From: Planctomycetota bacterium | GTDB lineage: Bacteria > Planctomycetota > Planctomycetia > Pirellulales > Pirellulaceae | Assembly (NCBI GenBank): GCA_026692885.1 | Contig: JAPLNJ010000355.1 | Location: forward strand, 1-17,126 | Reading direction: 5' to 3' | DNA: 17,126 nt | Shown here: positions 7,358-14,166 of the stretch, one piece after another | How positions within the stretch are numbered: the stretch's first letter is position 1 | Layout: every line of letters begins with the position of its first letter | Position numbers and translations under genes: made by a program | Notes under the pieces: model-generated | The model's database searches: none | Told to the model about the DNA's origin: nothing | Seen by the model: the letters and a program-made list of their open reading frames with translations, nothing else

Positions 7358-7379
7358 GCACGGCTCTGGAGAGCCATGC
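7358..7379. repeat. Short palindrome GGCTCTGGAGAGCC type
   Basis: GCACGGCTCTGGAGAGCCATGC is a near-perfect palindrome. It abuts the TAG codon that closes the small minus-strand frame at 7379. Confidence 0.55.
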
Positions 7380-7546
7380 TACTTCACCGGCAACGCAGCG
7401 GTCGGCGGTCCTCCCAATTCACTCTGGGAGAATTGTGCCAGGAGCTTGGCATTGCGGACGATCCACCGTTCCGCCTCGGCAACAAGTTCCTCTGCAAGAT
7501 GTTTCATCGCTGGCTCGCTGCACCCGACCAGCAGGATCGCCGCGAA
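7379..7546 (-). pseudogene. Possible broken small lipoprotein frame after the DUF4350 gene
   Basis: Directly after the TGA of the DUF4350 gene, and in the same frame, the minus strand reads FAAILLVGCSEPAMKHLAEE and continues to a TAG at 7381-7379. FAAILLVGC looks like the hydrophobic core and lipobox of a lipoprotein signal, but no start codon lies between the TGA and this core. ATG 7550-7548, which overlaps the TGA, is in another frame and gives an unconvincing peptide. The only in-frame ATG, at 7507, would give 42 residues (MKHLAEELVAEAERW...) without a signal. The layout suggests a small lipoprotein gene that lost its start through a frameshift, or a readthrough extension of the upstream protein. 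I do not recognise the family. Confidence 0.4.
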
Positions 7547-8755
7547 TCATCCGGGCGAACGCGTTCGCTTGGCCAGGTTCCCGGCGGTTGCTCCGCTCTC
7601 CCGCTTCACGTGTTCCTGGTATTGGCTCAACCGGCGTTGGGCGTAGGCCGATTCCTGCGTCCTGGCCAACAGTTCTCCCAAAGCGTGGACGTGCTTGCCG
7701 AAGTCGGACACGGAGTCGGCGGCCAGTTCCTGCGGACGCCCGAAAATGGGCATGCGGCTCAGCAGGTACAACAAGCCCGCGGCGACGAAGTGCAACAGAA
7801 TGGCGCCGATGGGCCAGACCGTAAACGGTTCGAACCCCGACTGACGGTCTTCACCAGGTTCCTTCTGCAGCAACGGAGGGCCGCCCTGCGCGCTTTCCAA
7901 GAATACAACGGCCGACGCCGGGGGGGCACATTCGGCAATCAGCTGGGCAGCCAACTTGCGGTGCTCCTTGTGGACCAACGGCAGGTTGAGCAGAAAAGCA
8001 CCATTGGTCACCACAATCACCTGCCCCTTGCGCCATTCCGGGCGGGTCAGGCGGCGCACGAACACATCGGGGCCTGCGGCTAACAGGATTGCGGCCTCGT
8101 CAGACTGGCCGGTGTTCTGCGCAGCAGCAGCAGCCGACGGCGCCTCGAACCGAGCATCGATCTCCAGGTCGACTTGGCCAGCATCCAGGTCGACGTGGTC
8201 GCACCAACTGCCCTCCAACGCCGCACGGCCCGCTGCTCCCGTCCCGATTCGCCGCAGGGGCCGATTGCGGACGATACGGAACCAGGGACAGTTCTGTTCT
8301 GCCGGCATCGCTTGCTTGGCCTGGGAGTGCTTGGCGCGGGCGCTGGATAATTGTCGCAGCACCTCGACCGCTTGTGCGGACGGCGCCGAGGGCTGGACCT
8401 GGTCCCAGTAGGCGATCGACGCATCGTAGTCGCGCCCCACGTAGATCAGTGTGCGACCGTCACCCGCGCGTAGCCAGTCCTCGAAGAACTGCACTTGTTC
8501 TTCGTTCGGTGGAGCGAAGTCGTCCGGGGCCCAGACCACGACCTGGCAGTCCTGGAACTTGGGGCAGAGATGACGCTTGGTGATAACTTTGTGCCCCGCG
8601 GCCTCGAACATCGAGGCCAGGACGCCGACGCCATTGACGCTCGCTCCGCCGTTGGCCCCTCGCCGCCGACCGTAAACCGCGTCGATATCGCTGCTGCTAC
8701 AGCCACAGGCCGTCAGCCACAAGAGGGCGATGATCCGGAGACGCAGGAAGGTCAT
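7547..8755 (-). CDS. DUF4350-type membrane-anchored lipoprotein
   Basis: This 402-residue protein has a lipoprotein signal, with hydrophobic residues 3-16 ending in LTAC (Cys17). A sugar-isomerase or glutamine-amidotransferase-like DUF4350 region follows: it begins NGVGVLASMFEAAGHKV, continues VVVWAPDDF and GRTLIYVGRDYDA, and includes KGQVIVVTNGAFLLNLPL. One membrane segment lies at about 318-342 (WPIGAILLHFVAAGLLYLL), then a basic cytoplasmic tail. The layout matches DUF4350 proteins of MoxR/DUF58 membrane operons; the molecular function is unknown. It starts inside the DUF4129 stop (ATGA overlap) and is the last complete gene of the operon. The C-terminal 15 or so residues (NLAKRTRSPG) look unlike a family end and run straight into the lipoprotein-like frame downstream. 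Confidence 0.8.
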   Translation of the reverse strand: MTFLRLRIIALLWLTACGCSSSDIDAVYGRRRGANGGASVNGVGVLASMFEAAGHKVITKRHLCPKFQDCQVVVWAPDDFAPPNEEQVQFFEDWLRAGDGRTLIYVGRDYDASIAYWDQVQPSAPSAQAVEVLRQLSSARAKHSQAKQAMPAEQNCPWFRIVRNRPLRRIGTGAAGRAALEGSWCDHVDLDAGQVDLEIDARFEAPSAAAAAQNTGQSDEAAILLAAGPDVFVRRLTRPEWRKGQVIVVTNGAFLLNLPLVHKEHRKLAAQLIAECAPPASAVVFLESAQGGPPLLQKEPGEDRQSGFEPFTVWPIGAILLHFVAAGLLYLLSRMPIFGRPQELAADSVSDFGKHVHALGELLARTQESAYAQRRLSQYQEHVKRESGATAGNLAKRTRSPG

Positions 8756-9648
8756 GCCGACGTCCCCTCCTCCATCCGGAGATGGAACTCGTCCAGGCGT
8801 GTCCAGCAGGCTTCGAACGGTTCGCGATCCAGCGCATGGTGGCCGAAGAACACATCTTCGAAGGACGCCATCGTCCGGGCCAGGATGTCCCGCAGGTCAG
8901 GCCGAGCGGCTACTTCGCGCAGGTACTGCCGATTGGTCTTGCCGCGGGCCAGACGGACCAGTTGGTGTTTGTCCAGTTGCACCAGTTGATAACTGAACAG
9001 ATAGATCACGGCTTCGCTGTAGCGGGCGAGTTCGTAGAGTCGTCGCGCTTCGGCCAGCAGGTCCGATTGCAGACGCGGCACCTGGAACGGCAGGTTTTCG
9101 ATCAAGTCGGAATCGCTCCGATCCCCGGCCGTTTCCGCCGCTTCGGGTGTTTGCTCCTGGCCTGCCTCGCGATTGAGAAACGCGCGGACCAACAAGACCA
9201 CGAGGACCACCAGCAACAGCAGGATCGCGGTCCACGCCAATAGCCGGAGCACTTCCCAAAAACCTCGCCAAGACCACGTCGGCGGCGCCGACTGGGGTGG
9301 CTTGGCTTCCCAGGTGGAATTACGGTGTGCGGACGCTTCCTGCGGTGTGCGGACGTCGATCCGGCGCACCGCGTCCTGTTGAGCATCGTACCAGGGGTAA
9401 TTCCCCCGGCTGCCCAGCGCCTGGCGTCCCGACTCGATCGCCTGCTCGCTGTCCACCGTTTGGGCCGACGCTGTGCCGGTCAGGCCCAGACAAAGCCCGG
9501 CGACAAGCACGCAGGCCGCCCGGACCGCGGTATCGCAGCACCGCCGGAAGACAGATGTGGGTGGAACCCAAGATCTGAAATCTGAGATGGAAGATTTGAA
9601 ATTGAGCATTGGCAATCGCGCGCGGTGCGTTGTACCTACCTGATTCAA
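8752..9648 (-). CDS. DUF4129 domain membrane protein
   Basis: This 298-residue protein has a signal-like segment (about residues 41-62, ending TASA), one strong transmembrane helix near 133-157 (AWTAILLLLVVLVVLLVRAFL) and a C-terminal DUF4129 domain with LYELARYSEAVIYLFSYQLVQLD and the hallmark GKTNRQYLRE. DUF4129 is often found at the end of transglutaminase-like proteins and beside DUF4350/MoxR/DUF58 genes. The chosen start is TTG 9648, 17 bases after the previous stop, with GGTAAGGAG upstream though rather far (13 bases). ATG 9609 is an alternative, but residues 14-27 (MLNFKSSISDFRSW) look repeat-derived, so the true N-terminus is uncertain. The stop overlaps the DUF4350 start. Confidence 0.8.
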   Translation of the reverse strand: MNQVGTTHRARLPMLNFKSSISDFRSWVPPTSVFRRCCDTAVRAACVLVAGLCLGLTGTASAQTVDSEQAIESGRQALGSRGNYPWYDAQQDAVRRIDVRTPQEASAHRNSTWEAKPPQSAPPTWSWRGFWEVLRLLAWTAILLLLVVLVVLLVRAFLNREAGQEQTPEAAETAGDRSDSDLIENLPFQVPRLQSDLLAEARRLYELARYSEAVIYLFSYQLVQLDKHQLVRLARGKTNRQYLREVAARPDLRDILARTMASFEDVFFGHHALDREPFEACWTRLDEFHLRMEEGTSA

Positions 9649-9665
9649 CTTGAAGCCTTCACTCC

Positions 9666-10559
9666 TTACCCGTGACCCTCATCCCTCAGCCTTCTCGCTT
9701 CCGCTCGCAGCCGTAGATCGACTTCCCAACCTTCCTGCCGGATGCGGACATCCAGATAACTCAGGAAGCGAAATACCGTCAGGTAACCGACCACCACCCA
9801 CATCGACAGAGGCAGGCAGAACCGGACTATCCACGGACTTTGGCTCCAGTCATTCAAGAACACACCTGACAAGAACAGGCACGTTCCGTAGCACGCCAGG
9901 AACAGTGAGATACCAATCAACGCCGCGCCCAGCCAACGGGCAATCAGGTCGCCGCTGTTGGCGCCGTGCAACGCCGTGCTCCGCCGCCCAATGGTGATCA
10001 CCCGCAGATTGCGGGAGGTGAGCGGATTACGTTCCAACAGAATAATCTCGTTCAGGAAGGGGCGAAACGCCCGCAGCGCAGCCACCACCAGGAATAACGC
10101 GAACAGCATGAAGCCCTCCAGCCACGGGTCGAATTCACGATACCGGTCCAGCGCGACTTCCATCAGCCAGGCGACCCCCACCCCGCGCAGGACCAGCTGA
10201 CAGAGAGCCAACTGCGGCGCCATCTTACCCACCCCGCGCGCGATGTCGCGAAATCGCGGCTGCTCCATAAACACCGCTTGCCCCAAATACCACGTCGCAA
10301 AGATCGACGCCAATGGGGCCTGGAGGAAAATTTGGATCGTCATGTGCCCCACGAACCGGAACGGGAACTCCCATTCGGTGTCGGCGGCCCCCACCAGCCA
10401 GTTCAGCAGCAGATAGTTGACCACCATCAACGGCACCACCCCCATAGCCAGCGTGCCCAGCAGCGGCCGGGCATAGGCGCACACCACGTGCAGGGACAGG
10501 TCAAGTGTGTCCAGCAAACTGCGCTCGCGAATGGCGATCGTGGTTCTATCGAGTTGCAC
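9666..10559 (-). CDS. Six-TM membrane protein of the RDD/SpoIIM operon
   Basis: This 297-residue integral membrane protein has about six hydrophobic helices, among them LLGTLAMGVVPLMVVNYLLL, LEGFMLFALFLVVAAL, GAALIGISLFLACYGTCLFL and FCLPLSMWVVVGYLTVF, and a charged C-terminal tail (LRAEARRLRDE). I do not recognise a named family. I chose GTG 10559, which overlaps the SpoIIM-like gene by 14 bases and has a GGAGG seven bases upstream. A longer reading from 10613 would add 18 residues (MACSCSILS...) wholly inside the upstream gene and lacks that RBS. Position in the operon suggests it forms a membrane assembly with the SpoIIM-like and RDD proteins. Confidence 0.8.
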   Translation of the reverse strand: MQLDRTTIAIRERSLLDTLDLSLHVVCAYARPLLGTLAMGVVPLMVVNYLLLNWLVGAADTEWEFPFRFVGHMTIQIFLQAPLASIFATWYLGQAVFMEQPRFRDIARGVGKMAPQLALCQLVLRGVGVAWLMEVALDRYREFDPWLEGFMLFALFLVVAALRAFRPFLNEIILLERNPLTSRNLRVITIGRRSTALHGANSGDLIARWLGAALIGISLFLACYGTCLFLSGVFLNDWSQSPWIVRFCLPLSMWVVVGYLTVFRFLSYLDVRIRQEGWEVDLRLRAEARRLRDEGHG

Positions 10560-11532
10560 CGAGCGGCCTCCGGGGGAATCCGAGCACGACAAAATAGAAC
10601 ATGAGCAGGCCACTGGACAACACCGCCACGGTCGCTTTGAACCAGTAGGGCAGAGCCGACGGCGAAATGAACCCTTCGATCAGGGCGGCTCCGCCGAACA
10701 AGCCCATGGCGGCGCCCATCAACGGCATGGATTCTTTGGCCGTCTTGACCAGCGAAGCTTTACGGCTCAGACGGCCTGGCGCCAGCCAGCCCAGCCCCAG
10801 CCGCAAGCCGGCCCCAGCAGCTAACGCAATCGCGGTCAACTCGAAGGGCCCGTGGGCGGTGACGAAGTGAAAGAAGTTTTGACCCTCGGTAACATCCGGC
10901 CGGGCCATGTAACCGAAGGCGGCGCCCAGCAGGGCCGCGTTTTTCACGGTGATCCACAACCCCGGCAACACAAACAGCCCGAAGGCGAAGCACTCCAGGC
11001 CGATGCCCGTGTTGTGCTGGATGTAGAATCCGGCCATGGCGTAGTCCGCCTGCGGATCGCGCCCATCAATCGGGTTTTGATACATCGTTTCGAGTTGCGT
11101 GAGGCCCTCCTGGGTGAGCATCTCTTCGGCGTAATTCGGCCAGATCCCTGGCGAGTTCGCCAGCAGGGAGGACAGCAGGAACATGCCCCAGAACAAGCCG
11201 AAGACAAGTTGCACGCAGCGATCGTGAAAAATCCGTTGCGGGACGTCGCTCAGCAACAACTGGCCCCACGCGGAAAAGTCGAACTTGCGTGCCCGGTACA
11301 GTTGATTGTGTGCCCGGCCGACCAACCGATGCAAATACTGCACGGTATTCGTGGGCAGATGATAGGCATCGGCCAACGCCAAGTCGGCACACGCGGCGCG
11401 ATACAAGGCCGCAAAGCGAGTCCGCTCCTCGGCGTTCACGTTCCGCAACCGGCGACCTTGCAGCCGTACGCACAGTCTCTCCAACTCCTGCCAGTTCTGG
11501 CGGCGGAGTTCCAAGAGTTCGGCGACTTTCAT
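10546..11532 (-). CDS. SpoIIM-like (stage II sporulation protein M family) membrane protein
   Basis: This 328-residue protein has a helical N-terminal domain (MKVAELLELRRQNWQELERL, then an AALYRAACADLALA helix) followed by five hydrophobic segments. The signature FFHFVTAHGPFELTAIALAAGAGLRLG, given here only by its key HGPFEL and AGAGLRLG parts, matches the SpoIIM/COG1300 family. Outside endospore formers these proteins sit in operons with RDD and MoxR/DUF58 genes, and are thought to be membrane-remodelling or scaffold proteins; no sporulation role is implied. The ATG overlaps the stop of the RDD gene by 4 bases. Confidence 0.9.
   Translation of the reverse strand: MKVAELLELRRQNWQELERLCVRLQGRRLRNVNAEERTRFAALYRAACADLALADAYHLPTNTVQYLHRLVGRAHNQLYRARKFDFSAWGQLLLSDVPQRIFHDRCVQLVFGLFWGMFLLSSLLANSPGIWPNYAEEMLTQEGLTQLETMYQNPIDGRDPQADYAMAGFYIQHNTGIGLECFAFGLFVLPGLWITVKNAALLGAAFGYMARPDVTEGQNFFHFVTAHGPFELTAIALAAGAGLRLGLGWLAPGRLSRKASLVKTAKESMPLMGAAMGLFGGAALIEGFISPSALPYWFKATVAVLSSGLLMFYFVVLGFPRRPLGATR
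10567..10571 (-). promoter_or_regulatory. Ribosome binding site GGAGG that sets the GTG 10559 start
   Basis: On the minus strand GGAGG stands seven bases before GTG 10559, inside the 3' end of the SpoIIM-like gene. It decides for this start over the longer frame. Confidence 0.7.
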
Positions 11533-12428
11533 GTTGGCACCTCCCGAATCATCGTCTCTCGAGAGGCTGTGGACGTCGCCTCAGTGGCCGCGAACGGGGA
11601 CTCGCCCCGTGGCTTCCGTTCGTCCCCTCGATCGGCGACAAAAGTCCGATAGTACAACGCACACAGCAGCAAATCGTAACTGGTATCCCTGGGCAAGCCG
11701 AACTTCTGCAGCAGCGGTTCGGCCAAGTGGCCCGCGACCTCGCGGCGGCGAGCCTGGGTGAAGAATCGCCGACGATCCACGTAGGTGGCCAGCGTCTGGG
11801 CCAGACTGCGGCTGACGCGAAAATCCGCGGGCAAGTACTCCGCCAACTGTTCCGCCCGCGGATCCTCCAGCTGCGCCACACCGGTCAGCCAGTGCCGCTC
11901 CTCGATCACCACCATCGTCCCACAGACCAGGTCTCCCAAGCGTTGAAACCGCCGATTCAGCGACATCGCCACCAATCCGATCACAAAGGTTGGCAGGAAG
12001 TAGTACGCCGCCGGAATTCCGATCACTTGCGCCGACAGGAGCGGGCTCATGTCCACGACTCGCAACACGTTCCTGAGCACCGCCTGTAGGCCCTGGACCG
12101 GCTGGCCCTCGGTGGTCAGGACGCGGATCCCCATGAGCCACTTGCCGGGCGTCTGACCATTCATGTACGTCTCGAACAAACCGCCATAAAACCATTCCAG
12201 GACGAACAACGAGATCAAGAACAGGGCGATCGCGGGTCCACCGGCTGGCGAAACCACCAGAAATATGAACAACACGCCCAACATCGAGACCACGACACCG
12301 CGAACGCCGAGGTCGAACAAATAAGCCACCCCACGTCGGAACGGTCCCGCCACGCGGTAATGAAAAGCGATATTCTCGGGTGTCACAATCTCGATCGTCG
12401 CGTCGAGTTGGGCAGGGGCTGCGGTCAT
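11529..12428 (-). CDS. RDD family membrane protein
   Basis: This 299-residue protein has an RDD domain in its first half: RRGVAYLFDLGVRG (about residues 31-44), two membrane helices (about 45-62 and 66-85), GQTPGKWLMGIRV and RNVLRVVDM. The last third (residues 215-299) is a soluble region with LAQTLATYVDRRRFFTQARRREVA that I do not recognise. RDD proteins are small membrane proteins, some proposed as transporters. The start is ATG 12428; the frame stays open much further upstream only because the heptamer array has no stops in it. This is the first gene of a five-gene operon running to 7547, with spacings -4, -14, +17 and -4. Confidence 0.88.
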   Translation of the reverse strand: MTAAPAQLDATIEIVTPENIAFHYRVAGPFRRGVAYLFDLGVRGVVVSMLGVLFIFLVVSPAGGPAIALFLISLFVLEWFYGGLFETYMNGQTPGKWLMGIRVLTTEGQPVQGLQAVLRNVLRVVDMSPLLSAQVIGIPAAYYFLPTFVIGLVAMSLNRRFQRLGDLVCGTMVVIEERHWLTGVAQLEDPRAEQLAEYLPADFRVSRSLAQTLATYVDRRRFFTQARRREVAGHLAEPLLQKFGLPRDTSYDLLLCALYYRTFVADRGDERKPRGESPFAATEATSTASRETMIREVPT

Positions 12429-12470
12429 AGCAGGATTATTGGTGAATAACCCGCGTCGTGCAACCGAGGG

Positions 12471-12530
12471 TGGTCCGTTGTCCGTGGTCCGTGGTCCGTG
12501 GTCTGGAGGCAGAAGGCAGAAGGCAGGAGG
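12471..12530. repeat. Two short 7-base arrays (TGGTCCG and GAAGGCA types)
   Basis: Positions 12471-12505 read as five TGGTCCG-type heptamers with single-base variants. Positions 12506-12530 read as about four GAAGGCA/GGAGGCA heptamers. Both share the period of the larger array that follows. Confidence 0.75.
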
Positions 12531-12735
12531 CAACTGACCACTGACCACTGACCACTGACCACTGACCACTGACCACTGACCACTGACCACTGACAACTGA
12601 CAACTGACAACTGACAACTGACAACGGACAACGGACAACGGACAACGGACAACTGACAACTGACAACTGACAACTGACAACGGACAACTGACAACGGACA
12701 ACGGACAACGGACAACGGACAACGGACAACGGACA
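12531..12735. repeat. Heptamer tandem array, about 29 units
   Basis: Units are TGACCAC, TGACAAC and GGACAAC, arranged in blocks: first TGACCAC copies, then TGACAAC, then mixed TGACAAC and GGACAAC. A period of seven keeps all three frames open on the minus strand, which produces spurious ORFs rich in SVVSCQL. It is comparable to the short tandem heptamers described in filamentous cyanobacteria. There are no spacers, so it is not CRISPR. Confidence 0.95.
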
Positions 12736-12836
12736 CAAATTTATCTACTGCCGCCCTTGCGTGAGACGGCAGCGTCGATAAGACTCTTACGGCATTCGGC
12801 CATTTCGCAAGGGCAGCTCACAGGACACGTTCGGCC

Positions 12837-13568
12837 ATGAAGCTTTCAGACAAGACGGCGGTAGTTACCGGCGGGGCCACGGGAATCGGCTTGGGCATCG
12901 CGAGGGCCTTGGCCGCCGAAGGTTGCTGCGTCGTCATTGCCGGCCGCCGGGAGGACAAACTGCGTCAAGCGGCAGAGAATTGGCAAGGTCTTCCCCCCCT
13001 GCTGCCTCACGTCGTAGATGTTGCCGACCGGGCAAGTGTGCGGACCCTGTTTGCCTGGGCGAACCGGCAACTGGGACGAATCGACATCCTGGTCAATTCC
13101 GCCGGCACTAACATCCGTACCCGGTCGATGGCCGAAATGACGCCCGAACAGTGGGACCAACTGCTGGCGATCAATGCGACCGGGGCCTATAACTGCCTGT
13201 ACGAAGTCCTACCGCAGATGCGGCAGCGGCGCGACGGGCTGATTATCAACATTTCATCAATGGCGGGAAAACGGGCCTTGACGTTGGGCGGCGTAGCCTA
13301 CTGCGCCTCGAAATTCGCGATGTCGGCACTGGGCACGGCCGTGGCGAACGAAGTCGCTCGCGAAGGCATTCGTGTCACGAATATCTATCCCGGCGAAGCG
13401 AACACCCCGCTGCTGGAACAGCGACCACAGCCGGTCAGCGACGAGCGGAAGGCCGCGATGCTGCAGCCGGAGGACCTTGGTGCGTTGGCGGTTCTGATCG
13501 CCTGTCTGCCACCGCGAGCCCACATCCCAGAAGTGATCATCAAACCGACCGTACAAGAATATGTCTGA
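12837..13568 (+). CDS. SDR family NAD(P)-dependent oxidoreductase
   Basis: This is a 243-residue classical short-chain dehydrogenase/reductase. Cofactor motif TGGATGIG is at residues 11-18, NSAG at 87-90, structural Asn in AINATG at 113, catalytic Ser141 in NISSMAG and YCASK with Tyr155 and Lys159. The length and complete catalytic tetrad point to an active enzyme. GRRED after the second strand favours NADP(H), by general SDR rules. The substrate cannot be told. It stands alone on the plus strand, divergent from the RDD operon. The ATG has only a distant AGGA upstream. The C-terminus (EVIIKPTVQEYV) is like SDRs close to FabG or sepiapterin-reductase-type enzymes. Confidence 0.93.
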   Translation: MKLSDKTAVVTGGATGIGLGIARALAAEGCCVVIAGRREDKLRQAAENWQGLPPLLPHVVDVADRASVRTLFAWANRQLGRIDILVNSAGTNIRTRSMAEMTPEQWDQLLAINATGAYNCLYEVLPQMRQRRDGLIINISSMAGKRALTLGGVAYCASKFAMSALGTAVANEVAREGIRVTNIYPGEANTPLLEQRPQPVSDERKAAMLQPEDLGALAVLIACLPPRAHIPEVIIKPTVQEYV

Positions 13569-13798
13569 CGTCTGGCGAAAACTCCGCGTTTTTGCTATCG
13601 TCTGTGACTCGCAGTCATTAAGTGGTGGTCTCGCCGGGCGATGGAAAACGGGTTAAAACGGGTTGTGGTGTGGTTTCGCGACCGCGCAAGTGGACGACCG
13701 GAGGTCTTCCAGAGGCCCTTGGTGACCTCGGTCGGGCGTTCCGGCGGGGTTGAGAGACGCTCGCCGAACAGAGCATTTAGCAAACGAACAAGAAAAAC

Positions 13799-13802
13799 GG
13801 AG
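13799..13802 (+). promoter_or_regulatory. Ribosome binding site GGAG for the 29-residue gene
   Basis: GGAG stands eight bases before GTG 13811. It supports this start for a gene short enough to be missed otherwise. Confidence 0.65.
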
Positions 13803-13810
13803 AATTTAGA

Positions 13811-13900
13811 GTGGGAACGAAGAAAACGGGAAAGGGGCGCCGCAAGATCGGACGCAGGAAACGCCGCAATCGAGCCAAAATCCGGCATCGCAAGAAGTAA
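13811..13900 (+). CDS. 29-residue highly basic protein, AURKAIP1/COX24 (bS22/mS38)-like
   Basis: GTG 13811 to TAA 13898-13900 encodes 29 residues, over half of them Lys or Arg. The protein begins MGTKKTGKGRRKIGRR and ends AKIRHRKK. Composition and the KKRR-then-basic-tail pattern resemble the AURKAIP1/COX24 domain family, whose bacterial members (bS22) and mitochondrial mS38 bind the small ribosomal subunit. I recall near-identical tiny proteins in planctomycetes, but cannot check that here. A GGAG eight bases upstream supports the start. If correct it is an RNA-binding ribosomal component. The region before it (13569-13798) has no gene I can support. Confidence 0.7.
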   Translation: MGTKKTGKGRRKIGRRKRRNRAKIRHRKK

Positions 13901-14120
13901 GCAGGCAAGTTCGTTCCAGCGTGGTGGTCCGGTTGCTCTTTATGGCCACCGGCGGATTGGTGATTTCCGCGGTTGCGCTCGGTTCCCTGGCCTCAAGTCA
14001 GAACTCGGTCCGGTGCCCCGTAGCCGGTCTTGCCTGCCGTCTGCGTCGGTCGCCAGAGTTTGGCGTTCGTCCGTGCGCGCACCAACAGCATATTTCGGTG
14101 GGGACTGCGGTACGGTTGTC

Positions 14121-14166
14121 ACCAGGCCACTTACACGCAACTCACCAGGCCACCTACACGCGACTC
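14121..14166. repeat. 23-base tandem duplication at the 3' end of dprA
   Basis: ACCAGGCCACTTACACGCAACTC (14121-14143) is followed by a copy with two differences (14144-14166), then the first five bases of a third. The second unit contains the dprA stop codon (TAG, 14156-14154). The first carries a TAA at the equivalent place. It looks like a local slippage duplication of the gene's end. Confidence 0.8.

Larger units (their letters stand above)
6596..7378. other. Gene-poor tract of nested palindromic repeats
   Basis: About 780 bases between two converging genes contain no ORF I can support. They hold at least five inverted-repeat elements, listed separately, most with TAGG/GTAG-type ends or GC-rich arms. 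The unassigned stretch 6914-7100 shows nothing recognisable apart from a GTAGGATAG motif near 7058. Both flanking genes point into this tract, so it may also terminate transcription from both sides. Confidence 0.65.
12429..12836. other. Divergent intergenic region filled by 7-base repeats
   Basis: The gap between the RDD operon and the SDR gene holds the 7-base arrays at 12471-12735. The remainder, 12736-12836, has an inverted repeat of CCCTTGCG (about 12755) against CGCAAGGG (about 12807) and a small CTGCCG/CGGCAG hairpin. Promoters for both sides should be here but none is convincing. Confidence 0.6.

Noticed and set aside
10560..10613. Longer start for the six-TM protein (MACSCSILS...)
   Set aside because: It lies inside the SpoIIM-like gene and lacks an RBS; GTG 10559 has GGAGG at ideal spacing.
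12531..12735. CRISPR array
   Set aside because: Units are seven bases long and contiguous with no spacers, and no cas gene is near.
12429..12738. Minus-strand ORFs rich in SVVSCQL, and an RDD start at 12722
   Set aside because: A stop-free heptamer array is open in all minus-strand frames. The RDD domain begins at ATG 12428.
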